DNA from: Improbicoccus pseudotrichonymphae
Lineage (GTDB): Bacteria; Bacillota; Clostridia; Oscillospirales; Acutalibacteraceae
Assembly (NCBI GenBank): GCA_036322855.1
Contig: AP027924.1
Location: 186,001 to 250,000 of the forward strand
Direction: 5' to 3'
DNA: 64,000 bases
In this document: positions 54,208 through 62,324 of the stretch, piece by piece
Numbering within the stretch: position 1 is the first letter of the stretch
Layout of the letters: every line of letters starts with the position of its first letter
Program-made: the position numbers and the translations under genes
Notes under the pieces: model-generated
Told to the model about the DNA's origin: nothing
The model's input: the letters and a program-made list of their open reading frames with translations, nothing else
Database searches by the model: none

Positions 54208-55221
54208 ATGAAAAATAAGTTTATTAAATCTCTCATGAATTCTCTCAATTCGAGAGAGAGAGAGAGAGAGAGAGGTCTCTCGGGAGATCTCTCTATGAAA
54301 AAAGAAAGCAATGGGATAGGTGAAAATAAAAATAGCAAGAAGATTAGTAAAAATAATAAGATAATTTCTTCTATTTTAGCTGTTGTTATGTGTTGTCAGT
54401 CTTTGGTTGGGGCTGTTAAACCTGATAGTCAACTTGTAGATAGCAAGGAAACGGATAGCAAGGAAACTGTTGAAATAATGGAAGGCAAAGATAAAGATGG
54501 TGTTGAAATATCAGAAGATAAAAATGATGTTAAAGAAAACGACGAAGACGAAGGTGAAGACGAAAATGAAGATAAAAGCAAGAATAAAAGTTTTTTAGTT
54601 AAAGCTATTGGTATTGGTGCGAGTGCTCTCGCTGTTGTTGGTACTTTAATTGTTGTTGTACGACAATGTGCTAAATGTAGTTCTGGAACTGACGAATTAG
54701 AAGAAGATACGGAAGAAGATATGGGTGATGATTCGAGTATTGAAACTGAAACTGTCAAAATTGGAGGTGTAGAATATCAAACTTACAACATAGGAGAAAG
54801 ACTCGGCGGTGATGGTGATGAAATTCGTTTTAAAAATTTATGGATCGGATATGAATATCCTTTTGGAATATATGATTTTACACCTGAAATTACAAAATAT
54901 GGCAATGAAACTTTGCAAGAAGTAAAGGTTAAGCCTGATTGCGAAAATGAAATCGGAGATTTAAGTAGTTATTCTAAATTTATTGTAAGCATTATTAGAG
55001 ATGGTGATTATTTGTCAACTTATCTTAAAAATAAGAAAATTGATGAAAACAACATTAAAAGTATTGTGTTACATGCATGTAAGTTATTGGAGGAACGCAA
55101 CGATCCTGAATTTCGTCTGGCTCATGTTTGCGTTTCAGTTATACTTTGGGATATTAATCATTGTCGTGAAACTAATTATTATTTTCTTATTCCTGCTGAG
55201 CTGGCGGAGTATTTAGAGTGA
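54208..55221 (+). CDS. membrane protein with shared leader and unknown passenger domain
   Basis: The 337-aa protein has the same first 70 residues as the GTPase (MKNKFIKSLMNSLNS, RE tract, MKKESNGIGENK, signal-like IISSILAVVMCCQS). An acidic linker follows, then a membrane segment (about 140-160) with RQCAKC after it, a second acidic stretch, and a C-terminal domain of about 170 residues. The last 90 residues (LSSYSKFIVSIIRDGDYL to LIPAELAEYL) match the C-terminus of the gene at 60.9 kb. No known fold is recognised. ATG at 54208 has AGGAGG eight bases upstream. Confidence 0.82.
   Translation: MKNKFIKSLMNSLNSRERERERGLSGDLSMKKESNGIGENKNSKKISKNNKIISSILAVVMCCQSLVGAVKPDSQLVDSKETDSKETVEIMEGKDKDGVEISEDKNDVKENDEDEGEDENEDKSKNKSFLVKAIGIGASALAVVGTLIVVVRQCAKCSSGTDELEEDTEEDMGDDSSIETETVKIGGVEYQTYNIGERLGGDGDEIRFKNLWIGYEYPFGIYDFTPEITKYGNETLQEVKVKPDCENEIGDLSSYSKFIVSIIRDGDYLSTYLKNKKIDENNIKSIVLHACKLLEERNDPEFRLAHVCVSVILWDINHCRETNYYFLIPAELAEYLE
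54252..54274 (+). repeat. GA dinucleotide tract in the partner leader
   Basis: Twenty-three bases of GA repeat encode the RE tract, ten bases shorter than the other arm. The bases just downstream differ by one in length, so both genes remain in frame. Downstream of the tract GGGAG lies eight bases before the second ATG. Confidence 0.92.
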
Positions 55222-55259
55222 GCGAAGTATTTAGTAAATCGATGCATGGGCAGCATAAA

Positions 55260-56231
55260 TTAATTTGTTTTTGGTAGTTTCAGAATTTGTCCGGCGTATA
55301 TTAGGTTGTTTTTTAAGTTATTTATTTTTTTTATTTCTAAGTATTTTTCCGGTGAATTTAGATATTTTTCAGCTATGTCTAATAAGGTATCTCCGCGTTG
55401 TACGTTGTAAAGTGTCCAATTTCCGTTAGTGTTGCTGGGTATTTTTAATTTTTGGCCTGCATATATTTCATTCCCGAGCATTGAGTTTTTGTTAATTATC
55501 TTTCTGTAATCTTGACCTCTCCCTAAGAATTTTTGTGCAATGCTCCATAACGTATCTCCGGGTTTCACAATATATTCCACGAAATCAGTTTTGTTTTTCG
55601 GGGCTTCATTTGTATTTTGATTGATGTTATCAGAACTCGTATTTTTTATAATCGAATCATAATCTTTATAAGCAATATCGATGTTAACGTTGTCTCCTAT
55701 ACCTGGAATTCTGCCCGAATTGCCTTTTTGCCATATACTGAAATTTTTAATAGACGGAGGAGAAAATCCCCATTTTGCAACCCATAGATCAACGTCTGAA
55801 ATTTTATTCAAATCAATAAAATTATTTATCCATTTTTCTCCCGAATAAACTATCGGATAATATCCAGCCTTACTAACCGCTTCGATAAAGATTTTTACTA
55901 TATTTGTTACCTTTTCTTTTCCTAAATTTGCTATACTGCGTTCTTCTATAACCAGAGCCGCCGGATATTTAACTTTATAGGGAAAAATCGTTTTAATAAA
56001 ATGTTGTGCTTCTTTGAATGATTCATTTTCAGATGTGGCATAACAATAGTGATAAACACCGGCTGAAATATTGGTTTTTCCTATGTTGTTCATATTTTCT
56101 TTAAATCTGTTATCGACCCCATTTTGTCCATATGTAGCCCTGATGATAGCAAATCTTATACCGCTATTATTTACTCTTCCCCAATCTATGTATCCTTGGA
56201 AACCAGAAACGTCGATACCATTGTATTCCAT
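55260..56231 (-). CDS. GH25 muramidase with two LysM domains
   Basis: The 323-aa protein has a GH25 domain (residues 4-195: GIDVSGFQGYIDWGRV, FAIIRATYG, GVYHYCYA, DLWVAKWG, SIWQKG) and two LysM repeats (about 217-262 and 272-320, YIVKPGDTLWSIAQKFLG and YNVQRGDTLLDIAEKYL). The DxE motif reads L-V-I-E, so the Asp is Val94 while the Glu96 remains; activity may be changed. There is no signal peptide, so release would need lysis, a holin or a contractile system. It is divergent from the CIS-like gene next to it. Confidence 0.9.
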   Translation of the reverse strand: MEYNGIDVSGFQGYIDWGRVNNSGIRFAIIRATYGQNGVDNRFKENMNNIGKTNISAGVYHYCYATSENESFKEAQHFIKTIFPYKVKYPAALVIEERSIANLGKEKVTNIVKIFIEAVSKAGYYPIVYSGEKWINNFIDLNKISDVDLWVAKWGFSPPSIKNFSIWQKGNSGRIPGIGDNVNIDIAYKDYDSIIKNTSSDNINQNTNEAPKNKTDFVEYIVKPGDTLWSIAQKFLGRGQDYRKIINKNSMLGNEIYAGQKLKIPSNTNGNWTLYNVQRGDTLLDIAEKYLNSPEKYLEIKKINNLKNNLIYAGQILKLPKTN

Positions 56232-56371
56232 AACAAATTAACTCCCTATATTTTATTTAAAATTTGGATATATTTTTAATTATATTAATTTACATTTACG
56301 AGTGACACTATCTTTTATGAATATATATATTTAATACCGCCGGGGAATAATACCGTTTGGGTGATTGTAAT

Positions 56372-57235
56372 ATGTCTTTATTGGATTTTGTTCTTCCGGC
56401 CGGGATAGGTACCACTAAATATCGTACAAGCACAATGTATGATTTCAGCTGTGTGGTTAAAGCGGTGCTTCACATCTTAAAAGCAGAAGAAGTTACATCA
56501 TCAGATATTTTCAGCAAAGGTTTTGATTATAAATGGGAATATAAGGAGAGTTTGCCAGTTCAAATTAATCCCTCGGCCGTCAGGAGAACTATGTCTGCTA
56601 TGGGAGGGCCAAATGCGTTCACCGGCAAGTTAGATGACGTTGATTGGCACGGAAATATTTGTAAAGGCATAAATGGCTACAAAAAATACGAGCTTTTGAC
56701 CAGAAAATCAAAAGATAATGATTCTGTTGAAATAAATCTAATTTTCGACCTATACGACGAATACAAAGCAATTACCATGGGATCCATGATATCAAATAGT
56801 GTTGTCTCGTCGATCTCAAACCCTTTAACTGGCCAAAGTTTGGGTGTAGAAGCTGTTACCCTTACTAATAAAAACGTCGTTATTATCGAAAAACTTTACG
56901 ATTATTATGAAAAAGGTTGTTTCGCGATATTTGATTGGGGCGATTTTATGTTTTTAGGTTTAATAACAGAGTTAGAATGCGATTATAATTGTTTTTCTCC
57001 GTATGGAGAGCCTCTGAAATCGAGCATAAAATTAACTTTATTACGACAAGATTTAGGAAATGACAGTAAAGGAAAAAAACAAGAAGCCGATCCGTTTTCT
57101 CTTGGATCTAAATGTTGGTCAGAAATTCAAAGTTATTCCAAATTAAACAAAGTTCAAGTTGCTGCCGCCAGAGCAACAGAGGAAGCTGCATCTGTAATTG
57201 TTCCTAATATTTTAAGAAAAATAAGAAATGACTAG
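56372..57235 (+). CDS. contractile injection system tube/adapter-like protein
   Basis: The 287-aa protein has the pattern of the CIS_tube family (the adapter that sits at the end of the inner tube in phage-tail-like contractile systems). The late block FDWGDFMFLGLITELECDYN then CFSPYGEPLKSSIKLTL is close to the family WGxFxFxGxIxxLxxxYxxFxPxGxPLRAxxxL pattern. No LysM domain follows, unlike longer members. ATG at 56372 has GGGTGATT upstream. The assignment is by pattern and moderate. Sheath, baseplate and ATPase genes are not in the window. Confidence 0.6.
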   Translation: MSLLDFVLPAGIGTTKYRTSTMYDFSCVVKAVLHILKAEEVTSSDIFSKGFDYKWEYKESLPVQINPSAVRRTMSAMGGPNAFTGKLDDVDWHGNICKGINGYKKYELLTRKSKDNDSVEINLIFDLYDEYKAITMGSMISNSVVSSISNPLTGQSLGVEAVTLTNKNVVIIEKLYDYYEKGCFAIFDWGDFMFLGLITELECDYNCFSPYGEPLKSSIKLTLLRQDLGNDSKGKKQEADPFSLGSKCWSEIQSYSKLNKVQVAAARATEEAASVIVPNILRKIRND

Positions 57236-57245
57236 TAGGTGAAGT

Positions 57246-59657
57246 GTGACAGAATTTGAAAAAATAGATACAAATACTTCTCTGGTATCAGAAAGCAACT
57301 TATCATCTTTCCAAAAAACATATGGGCAAGTAAAAAGTATTTTTAAAAATGTACCTTTTAGGGATGATTTTTTCAGAAATTCTCTTAAATTTTTAAAAAA
57401 CATGAATAAAAATTGGGAAAATGCTGAGCTCAGATTAAAAAATCCAAGATTTTGCACGGGAAACGATAACAGTAAAAAGGCAAAAGTTATTGGTTTTAGA
57501 GATAAAATCATGAAAAAAATAGACAGTGAAATTGGTGGAAATGAAGACGAAAAAGAAGGATTATCGCATTTTAACGAAAAAGTTAAGCAATCAGAAAACA
57601 AAAAAATGTTTGCAAGCGCAAAAAAATATTTCGAGGATATACACATCAGGATTTTTGAAGAAAATCAAGAAAAGAAAAAATTCTTAAATTCCCATAAAGA
57701 ATTAGAGAAAATGCTCAACGAAAACAAATCAAATTCTTTTGATGCTAAAAAAAACACAAATAAAGATTCGGATTTCGAAGAATCATCCGATCTTCAAAGC
57801 AGATGGGAAGAATACGGAGAAATAATCAAACAAAAATCAGAAAAAATAAATAGTGTTTTTAAAGATATTGAAATAGAAGAAAACGAAGAATCGTTTGAAA
57901 TATATAACACGGAAAAAATAGTACAAAAATTTTCTGAAGAAATAAATGATAATGATTCGGATTTTAAAAAAATTTTTAAAAAATTAAAAAAAATTGAAGA
58001 AGGAGAAGAAAATTTAAAAATTTGGGAAAAAAGATTGGAAGATGATAAAGAAAATAAACATATAGCCGATATTTACGAAAATGTAAAAAAATTTGTAACC
58101 TACGACAAAATAAATTATTTAAGAAATTTAATATATATATTTTTTGAATATTTAAAAATTTTAAATTTTAACGAAAATAAAAATGATGTGGAAGAAAAAG
58201 ACGATGACGATGAAGAAAATTTCGCTGATGATTTAAATGATACAAGCACCAATGATTCCAGAAAGGATATTTTTGTTAGAATAATAAAAGCCGCGCAAAC
58301 AGAACTCGAACAGCAAGAAGAAAGTTTGCTGAAAGAAAAAGATGATGATGAATATGATGATTATTTCGATGATAACAAACTCGAGGAAAAAGAAAACAAA
58401 AACGAAGACAAACAATACAGTATAGAAAGTCTTTTTGCTTTGCGTGATAAAAAAAGAGCTTTGTGCATGCTTTATTTATTTACCGCCTCGGAATTGGTAT
58501 ATTCATTGGGAAAACAGCAAGATTTTTCTGCTGAAAACAGTGGTTTGTTTGGAATACAATTTTTGGTTAAAAATTTTGAGGAAAAATTTCGTCAAGAAAA
58601 TTTAGAAAAAATAAAAGAAGAAAGAGAAGAAATAGAAACAAAATTAACCCAATTGAATGACGATGAGGAAAAACAAAAACAAGAAAAAGAACTACAAGAG
58701 AATAGCAATAAAATAAAAGATTTTGCAAAAAATATTGAAAAATTCAACACCGAAAAATACAAAAACAAAATAATTAAAATTTTAAAAAGCAGAACATTAT
58801 GGAGATGGAATTTGTCCGATGATATTTTGCATAGATTAATCAATGCCGAAAAATATATATGCGAAAAGTATAACAAAGGCGAGAAATGTGATAATGAAAA
58901 AGAAACAATAACTACACTTGATGTATTTTTGTATGCAGGAAAAGACAATAATGAAAAATTCAAAGAATTATTCAATTCTATGACTCAACAACCAAAATTT
59001 GAAAATATTTACGCAACGGTTAATAAAAGTAATACTACTGAAGATTTGATTTCTATATTTTCAAAGTACAAAAATAACACCGACAGGAAGATGGCATATG
59101 AGTTATTTGATACATTCAAAATCCAGAGAGCCATTTTTATTTTTATAGCAGAAACAGCAGTTAGAAAAAAATATGAAAACAAAAAGAAAGAAAATACGAG
59201 CAATGACGAAGAACTTTACGAATCACTGAGAAAAATTGTACTTAAACATGAAGAATTTTATCCTATTTTATTCAAAGAAGATTCGTTAACAGAAGAAGAT
59301 TTGTTAAAAAATAAAAAAATGCTTATAACTTTTTTTGAAGGACATCTTACTACTATAAGTAATTTTTTCAAAAATATGTCAGATGAAGAAAAAGAAGATT
59401 ACAAAAAGTTAAAAGAAAATTACGATAAAATAAAAGAAAATTACGATAAAATAATAGAAGAAAATCCTCGTCCAGAGGAAAATGAACTTCTAAGACGTGA
59501 ATTCATAAAAACTCCAGACAAACTTCTAAGGTATTTCGATGAGAATAATAGCATATTTAAAAAAATAATAAACAGAACATCTAACTTTTCGGAAATATAT
59601 TCGGCAATAAAAGAATATGATAGAAATAAAGAACTCGGTGGAGAATTAAGTGATTAG
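57246..59657 (+). CDS. very large charged coiled-coil protein
   Basis: The 803-aa protein is dominated by Lys, Glu, Asn, Asp and Ile, with many heptad-like stretches and acidic clusters (for example EEKDDDDEENFADD near residue 320). It has no signal peptide, membrane segment or enzyme motif that I recognise. GTG follows TAGGTGAAGT after the CIS-like stop, and the stop overlaps the next gene, so the three genes form one operon. A scaffold, tether or injected cargo of the neighbouring system are all possible; none is shown. Confidence 0.75.
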   Translation: MTEFEKIDTNTSLVSESNLSSFQKTYGQVKSIFKNVPFRDDFFRNSLKFLKNMNKNWENAELRLKNPRFCTGNDNSKKAKVIGFRDKIMKKIDSEIGGNEDEKEGLSHFNEKVKQSENKKMFASAKKYFEDIHIRIFEENQEKKKFLNSHKELEKMLNENKSNSFDAKKNTNKDSDFEESSDLQSRWEEYGEIIKQKSEKINSVFKDIEIEENEESFEIYNTEKIVQKFSEEINDNDSDFKKIFKKLKKIEEGEENLKIWEKRLEDDKENKHIADIYENVKKFVTYDKINYLRNLIYIFFEYLKILNFNENKNDVEEKDDDDEENFADDLNDTSTNDSRKDIFVRIIKAAQTELEQQEESLLKEKDDDEYDDYFDDNKLEEKENKNEDKQYSIESLFALRDKKRALCMLYLFTASELVYSLGKQQDFSAENSGLFGIQFLVKNFEEKFRQENLEKIKEEREEIETKLTQLNDDEEKQKQEKELQENSNKIKDFAKNIEKFNTEKYKNKIIKILKSRTLWRWNLSDDILHRLINAEKYICEKYNKGEKCDNEKETITTLDVFLYAGKDNNEKFKELFNSMTQQPKFENIYATVNKSNTTEDLISIFSKYKNNTDRKMAYELFDTFKIQRAIFIFIAETAVRKKYENKKKENTSNDEELYESLRKIVLKHEEFYPILFKEDSLTEEDLLKNKKMLITFFEGHLTTISNFFKNMSDEEKEDYKKLKENYDKIKENYDKIIEENPRPEENELLRREFIKTPDKLLRYFDENNSIFKKIINRTSNFSEIYSAIKEYDRNKELGGELSD

Positions 59658-60456
59658 GATTAAAAAAATAATAATTTTATTATTTTATTTTGTATTTTCT
59701 ATTTCTTTTATGAGCTGTTGTTTATCTAATGGACCAGATACGAATAAAAAAGATTTTGGTTTTTATGATTTACTTTCGAAGGACGCGCGGGATCTTTTTG
59801 ACTCATTACCAGAAAAAAGTTTAGAGGATTTTTATAAATATTTTTCGTTAGATTATGGTTATTTAATAAATTTAGATTTGGATAAAACAATTCTAAGTTG
59901 TGTTTCCGACATAATTTTTAGACAATTTTTAAACAATGAAGGATTAATTAAAAACGAATCTTCGGCAGAAGAAAACAAAAATTCAATCGAAATTTTATTC
60001 GAAAATTTGCGCAACCGAGAAAAAACAAAATATAGCGATGATTTTTACAACAAATCAACTGAAGAAACAGAAAAATTTGCCGCCTGGGGCCGAAAAACGC
60101 AAGGATGTCCGGTGGGCAATGTCGTTTTGTTAAACGAAATTTCTTTAAAAGATCCTTCGATTTCTTATGACGGAACGGTATATGTTTCGATATACGATGG
60201 TCTAAATATAAGCAAGAAAAAATGCGAAATTGAATATATGTCTAATAACGGAGTGATAATTTTAAAAGCAGAAAATGATACAATAGAATTCGAGCTTGGC
60301 AAAAAAGAAGTTTACCTCAACGATAAAATAACAATCTTAGATTCTCCGCTTTTGTTTTTTAACAATATGGTCTACATTCCGATTCATTCTTTTATGCTTT
60401 TAATCAAGGGTCATTCCGTCGCACTAACGCAAATACCAGGCGTGATTATTTTTTAA
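59650..60456 (+). CDS. exported lipoprotein-like protein with a copper-amine-oxidase-N-type stalk domain
   Basis: The 268-aa protein starts GTG and overlaps the preceding gene. The N-terminal segment IIILLFYFVFSISFMSCC is a signal peptide with Cys residues that could be lipidated, though the lipobox (FMSC) is weak. The middle is helical and charged. The C-terminal part (about residues 205-260, FELGKKEVYLNDKI, VYIPIHSFMLLIKG) has the pattern of the Cu_amine_oxidN1 beta domain, often cell-wall associated in clostridia. It would be outside the membrane. Function unknown. Confidence 0.7.
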   Translation: MIRIKKIIILLFYFVFSISFMSCCLSNGPDTNKKDFGFYDLLSKDARDLFDSLPEKSLEDFYKYFSLDYGYLINLDLDKTILSCVSDIIFRQFLNNEGLIKNESSAEENKNSIEILFENLRNREKTKYSDDFYNKSTEETEKFAAWGRKTQGCPVGNVVLLNEISLKDPSISYDGTVYVSIYDGLNISKKKCEIEYMSNNGVIILKAENDTIEFELGKKEVYLNDKITILDSPLLFFNNMVYIPIHSFMLLIKGHSVALTQIPGVIIF

Positions 60457-60502
60457 ATAAAAAATTAAAAAACAATAAGATAAAGAAAAGAAATATACAT
60501 AT

Positions 60503-60667
60503 TAGAACCCGTTTTTATAACTTTAAATTATATATTTTCGAAAAATTTTTTCGTAATAATGAAGGAAAAATTCGAATTAATACTTGCGTATTTAAAGGAT
60601 TTTTACGAAATTTTAAAAAAATAGCCGAAAATACATATTTTGGAAATTATGAAGACCTGTTCTAAAG
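60503..60667 (+). repeat. inverted-end dispersed element, copy C
   Basis: The element starts TTAGAACCCGTTTTTATAAC and ends CTTCATAATT-type in reverse (GACCTGTTCTAAAG), so its ends are imperfect inverted repeats. The interior matches copies A and B (AAATTTTTTCG, AATGAAGGAAAAATTCGAAT, ACATATTTTGG). No recombinase fragment adjoins it here. The 423-base gap between the lipoprotein gene and the next gene otherwise holds only the shared promoter. Confidence 0.8.
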
Positions 60668-60768
60668 ATCACGAAATCACTATTTCTAATTCCGAAACAA
60701 TGTGTACTATTTCTTATCTTTACACTCTTTTTTGAAGATTTTGATTCTATGAAGACGACTTCTAAAAA

Positions 60769-60834
60769 TTTATAAATATTATTTTAAAATTATTTTTATC
60801 ATCATATTGACAACCAAATTCAAAATGCTATAAC
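60769..60834 (+). promoter_or_regulatory. third copy of the shared promoter region
   Basis: The sequence AATTTATAAATATTATTTTA and the following TTGACA match the outer part of both inverted-repeat arms, including TTCAAAATGCTATAA. Here the -10 is TATAAC at a 16-base spacing, and a second TATAAT follows after a duplicated ATGCTATAA, so the promoter is probably weaker. Confidence 0.75.
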
Positions 60835-60879
60835 TCGTATGCTATAATCTATTTTATCAGCACTTTTGGAGGTAAAATT

Positions 60880-61545
60880 GTGAAAAATAAATTTATCAAA
60901 TCTCTCATGAATCCTCTTTCAATTTTAGCAAATTTAGCAAAGATCGGTATCGGTGTCATCTCTTTTGTTTTCGCGGCTTTACTTGGTGGTGCTGCATTTT
61001 TTTTTGGTGTTGCTGCAGTTTTTTTAGGAGGTACTGTTAAAATTTGCGGTCAGAGGCATCCTATTTTTAAGATAGGTAATAAAACAAACGAAACAATCGA
61101 AAACGACGATTGGTCTAATTATTTTAGGATGAAGAATGATCTTTTGTGTTACATTTTTAGGATAAAGAATGATTTTTTGTGTTACATTTTAAAGTTATAT
61201 TCTTGTAGATATCTAAAAAAAATAGATGTTAAATCCGATGAATTAGAAAGACTTAGTGAGTATTCTAAATTTGTTGTTAGTATTGTTAATTATAACGAAA
61301 ACAAAAATTTTGAAGTTTTGAAAGAATATTTTAATAAGAAAGGTATTGAAATTATTGATCTAAAAAGCATCGAGTCACATGTTATCAGCTTGTTGAGTAA
61401 AGACCCAAATTTTTGTTTAATTGAGGGACTTCAAATTCAATTAGAGATCGAAAATGACGAAAATAATCCAGAAGGCCTCACCACGGTAACATTCCCTGCC
61501 CCTTTGGAGTTGGCAGATAAAATAAGGCCCGGCGATATTTTTTGA
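60880..61545 (+). CDS. third member of the shared-leader family
   Basis: The 221-aa protein starts GTG seven bases after GGAGG with the family opening MKNKFIKSLMNPL but lacks the GA tract. Two membrane segments follow (about residues 18-52). An in-frame tandem duplication gives FRMKNDLLCYIFRIKNDFLC, and the C-terminal 110 residues (LSEYSKFVVSIVNYNENKNF to FPAPLELADKI) are homologous to the C-terminus of the 337-aa protein at 54.2-55.2 kb. Family function is unknown. Confidence 0.8.
   Translation: MKNKFIKSLMNPLSILANLAKIGIGVISFVFAALLGGAAFFFGVAAVFLGGTVKICGQRHPIFKIGNKTNETIENDDWSNYFRMKNDLLCYIFRIKNDFLCYILKLYSCRYLKKIDVKSDELERLSEYSKFVVSIVNYNENKNFEVLKEYFNKKGIEIIDLKSIESHVISLLSKDPNFCLIEGLQIQLEIENDENNPEGLTTVTFPAPLELADKIRPGDIF
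61131..61196 (+). repeat. 33-bp in-frame tandem duplication
   Basis: The unit beginning TTTAGGATGAAGAATGATCT is repeated once with few changes, giving two copies of the FRxKNDxLCYI peptide. Confidence 0.85.
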
Positions 61546-61591
61546 TGAATTTCCTTCTTAGATTCTTGCCATAAAAATCCCAACCGGAGGA

Positions 61592-61667
61592 TGGTACACT
61601 ATCAGGGACTCGAACCCTGGACACCCTGATTAAGAGTCAGGTGCTCTACCAACTGAGCTAATAGTGC
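61592..61667 (-). tRNA. tRNA-Lys (CTT)
   Basis: A 76-base tRNA with encoded CCA. The acceptor GCACTAT pairs with ATAGTGT, the D-arm is GCTCAGTTGGTAGAGC, the anticodon loop CTCTTAA lies on a CTGA/TCAG stem, and the T-loop is GGTTCGAGTCC. Confidence 0.95.
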
Positions 61668-61671
61668 ATAT

Positions 61672-62106
61672 CTAAACGAAATCAGTACATCCAGAGCAAT
61701 CAGAACATGACATCAGACACCCGGCGGACGAAAAAACACCAACCTCTCCCGATATTATGTTACAAATTTCACCTATTAAACTACCGTATTTTTCCTTTGT
61801 TTTTTCATATTTTATTTTTGTTTTATTGGTATTAATTTCTAGGTATATTGCACGCAGATTTTCGCTTATTGTTTTTATCTTTAAAGAATCCGGTTTATCG
61901 CTCGACATTTCCTCGTTCAATTTATCTTTTTCTATTTCGAAATTCTCGTTAAGCTTTTTCATTCGCTCGTCGCTTTCATACTTTTCTTTCATTTTGACGT
62001 AATTCTTATAATCCGAACCGCTTTTAATTTCATTGGCTAACTCCATTGCTTTTTTTATATATACATCTTTTTCTTTTCGAATAACTTTCACCCCTAACCA
62101 AGCCAT
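61672..62106 (-). CDS. YlbF/YmcA-family protein
   Basis: The roughly 144-aa helical protein matches the YlbF family (AMELANEIKSGSDYKNYVKMKE with paired long helices) and ends in a Cys-rich tail, CLMSCSDCSGC, which is common in clostridial YlbF proteins. The family supports RNase Y in Bacillus. The start is unclear: the ATG at 62106 overlaps a TG-N-TATAAT promoter box, so the real start may be GTG at 62091 or ATT at 62082, which follows AGGGGTG at good spacing. tRNA-Lys follows four bases after its stop. Confidence 0.8.
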   Translation of the reverse strand: MAWLGVKVIRKEKDVYIKKAMELANEIKSGSDYKNYVKMKEKYESDERMKKLNENFEIEKDKLNEEMSSDKPDSLKIKTISENLRAIYLEINTNKTKIKYEKTKEKYGSLIGEICNIISGEVGVFSSAGCLMSCSDCSGCTDFV

Positions 62107-62110
62107 TATA
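62105..62110 (-). promoter_or_regulatory. extended -10 box upstream of the YlbF-family gene
   Basis: On the minus strand TGTTATAAT forms a TG-N-TATAAT extended -10. Its position implies that transcription starts just after the annotated ATG. Confidence 0.5.
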
Positions 62111-62324
62111 ACACAAAAAATATTTTTTAGAATTACTATTGTTTGATTTTGCGCAAATTTTGACAAAATAAAAAACATGTGCTAAAAAGATACGTAATTG
62201 TTAATCATATCGTGTGTACTTATGTAAAAAACAATCGATAAATTAAAACGAATAAAAATGAAAACTAAACATAAAAACTTGCAATTGTTGTTTGAAAATA
62301 AATGAATTCGAGGAATGTTATTTT

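Larger units (their letters stand above)
53937..54415 (+). repeat. right arm of large inverted repeat
   Basis: This arm is the reverse copy of the left one and holds the promoter, AGGAGG site, leader and signal-peptide codons of the divergent gene. Identity ends abruptly at GGGGCTG, after which the two encoded proteins differ. The loop between arms is about 140 bases. Confidence 0.9.
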
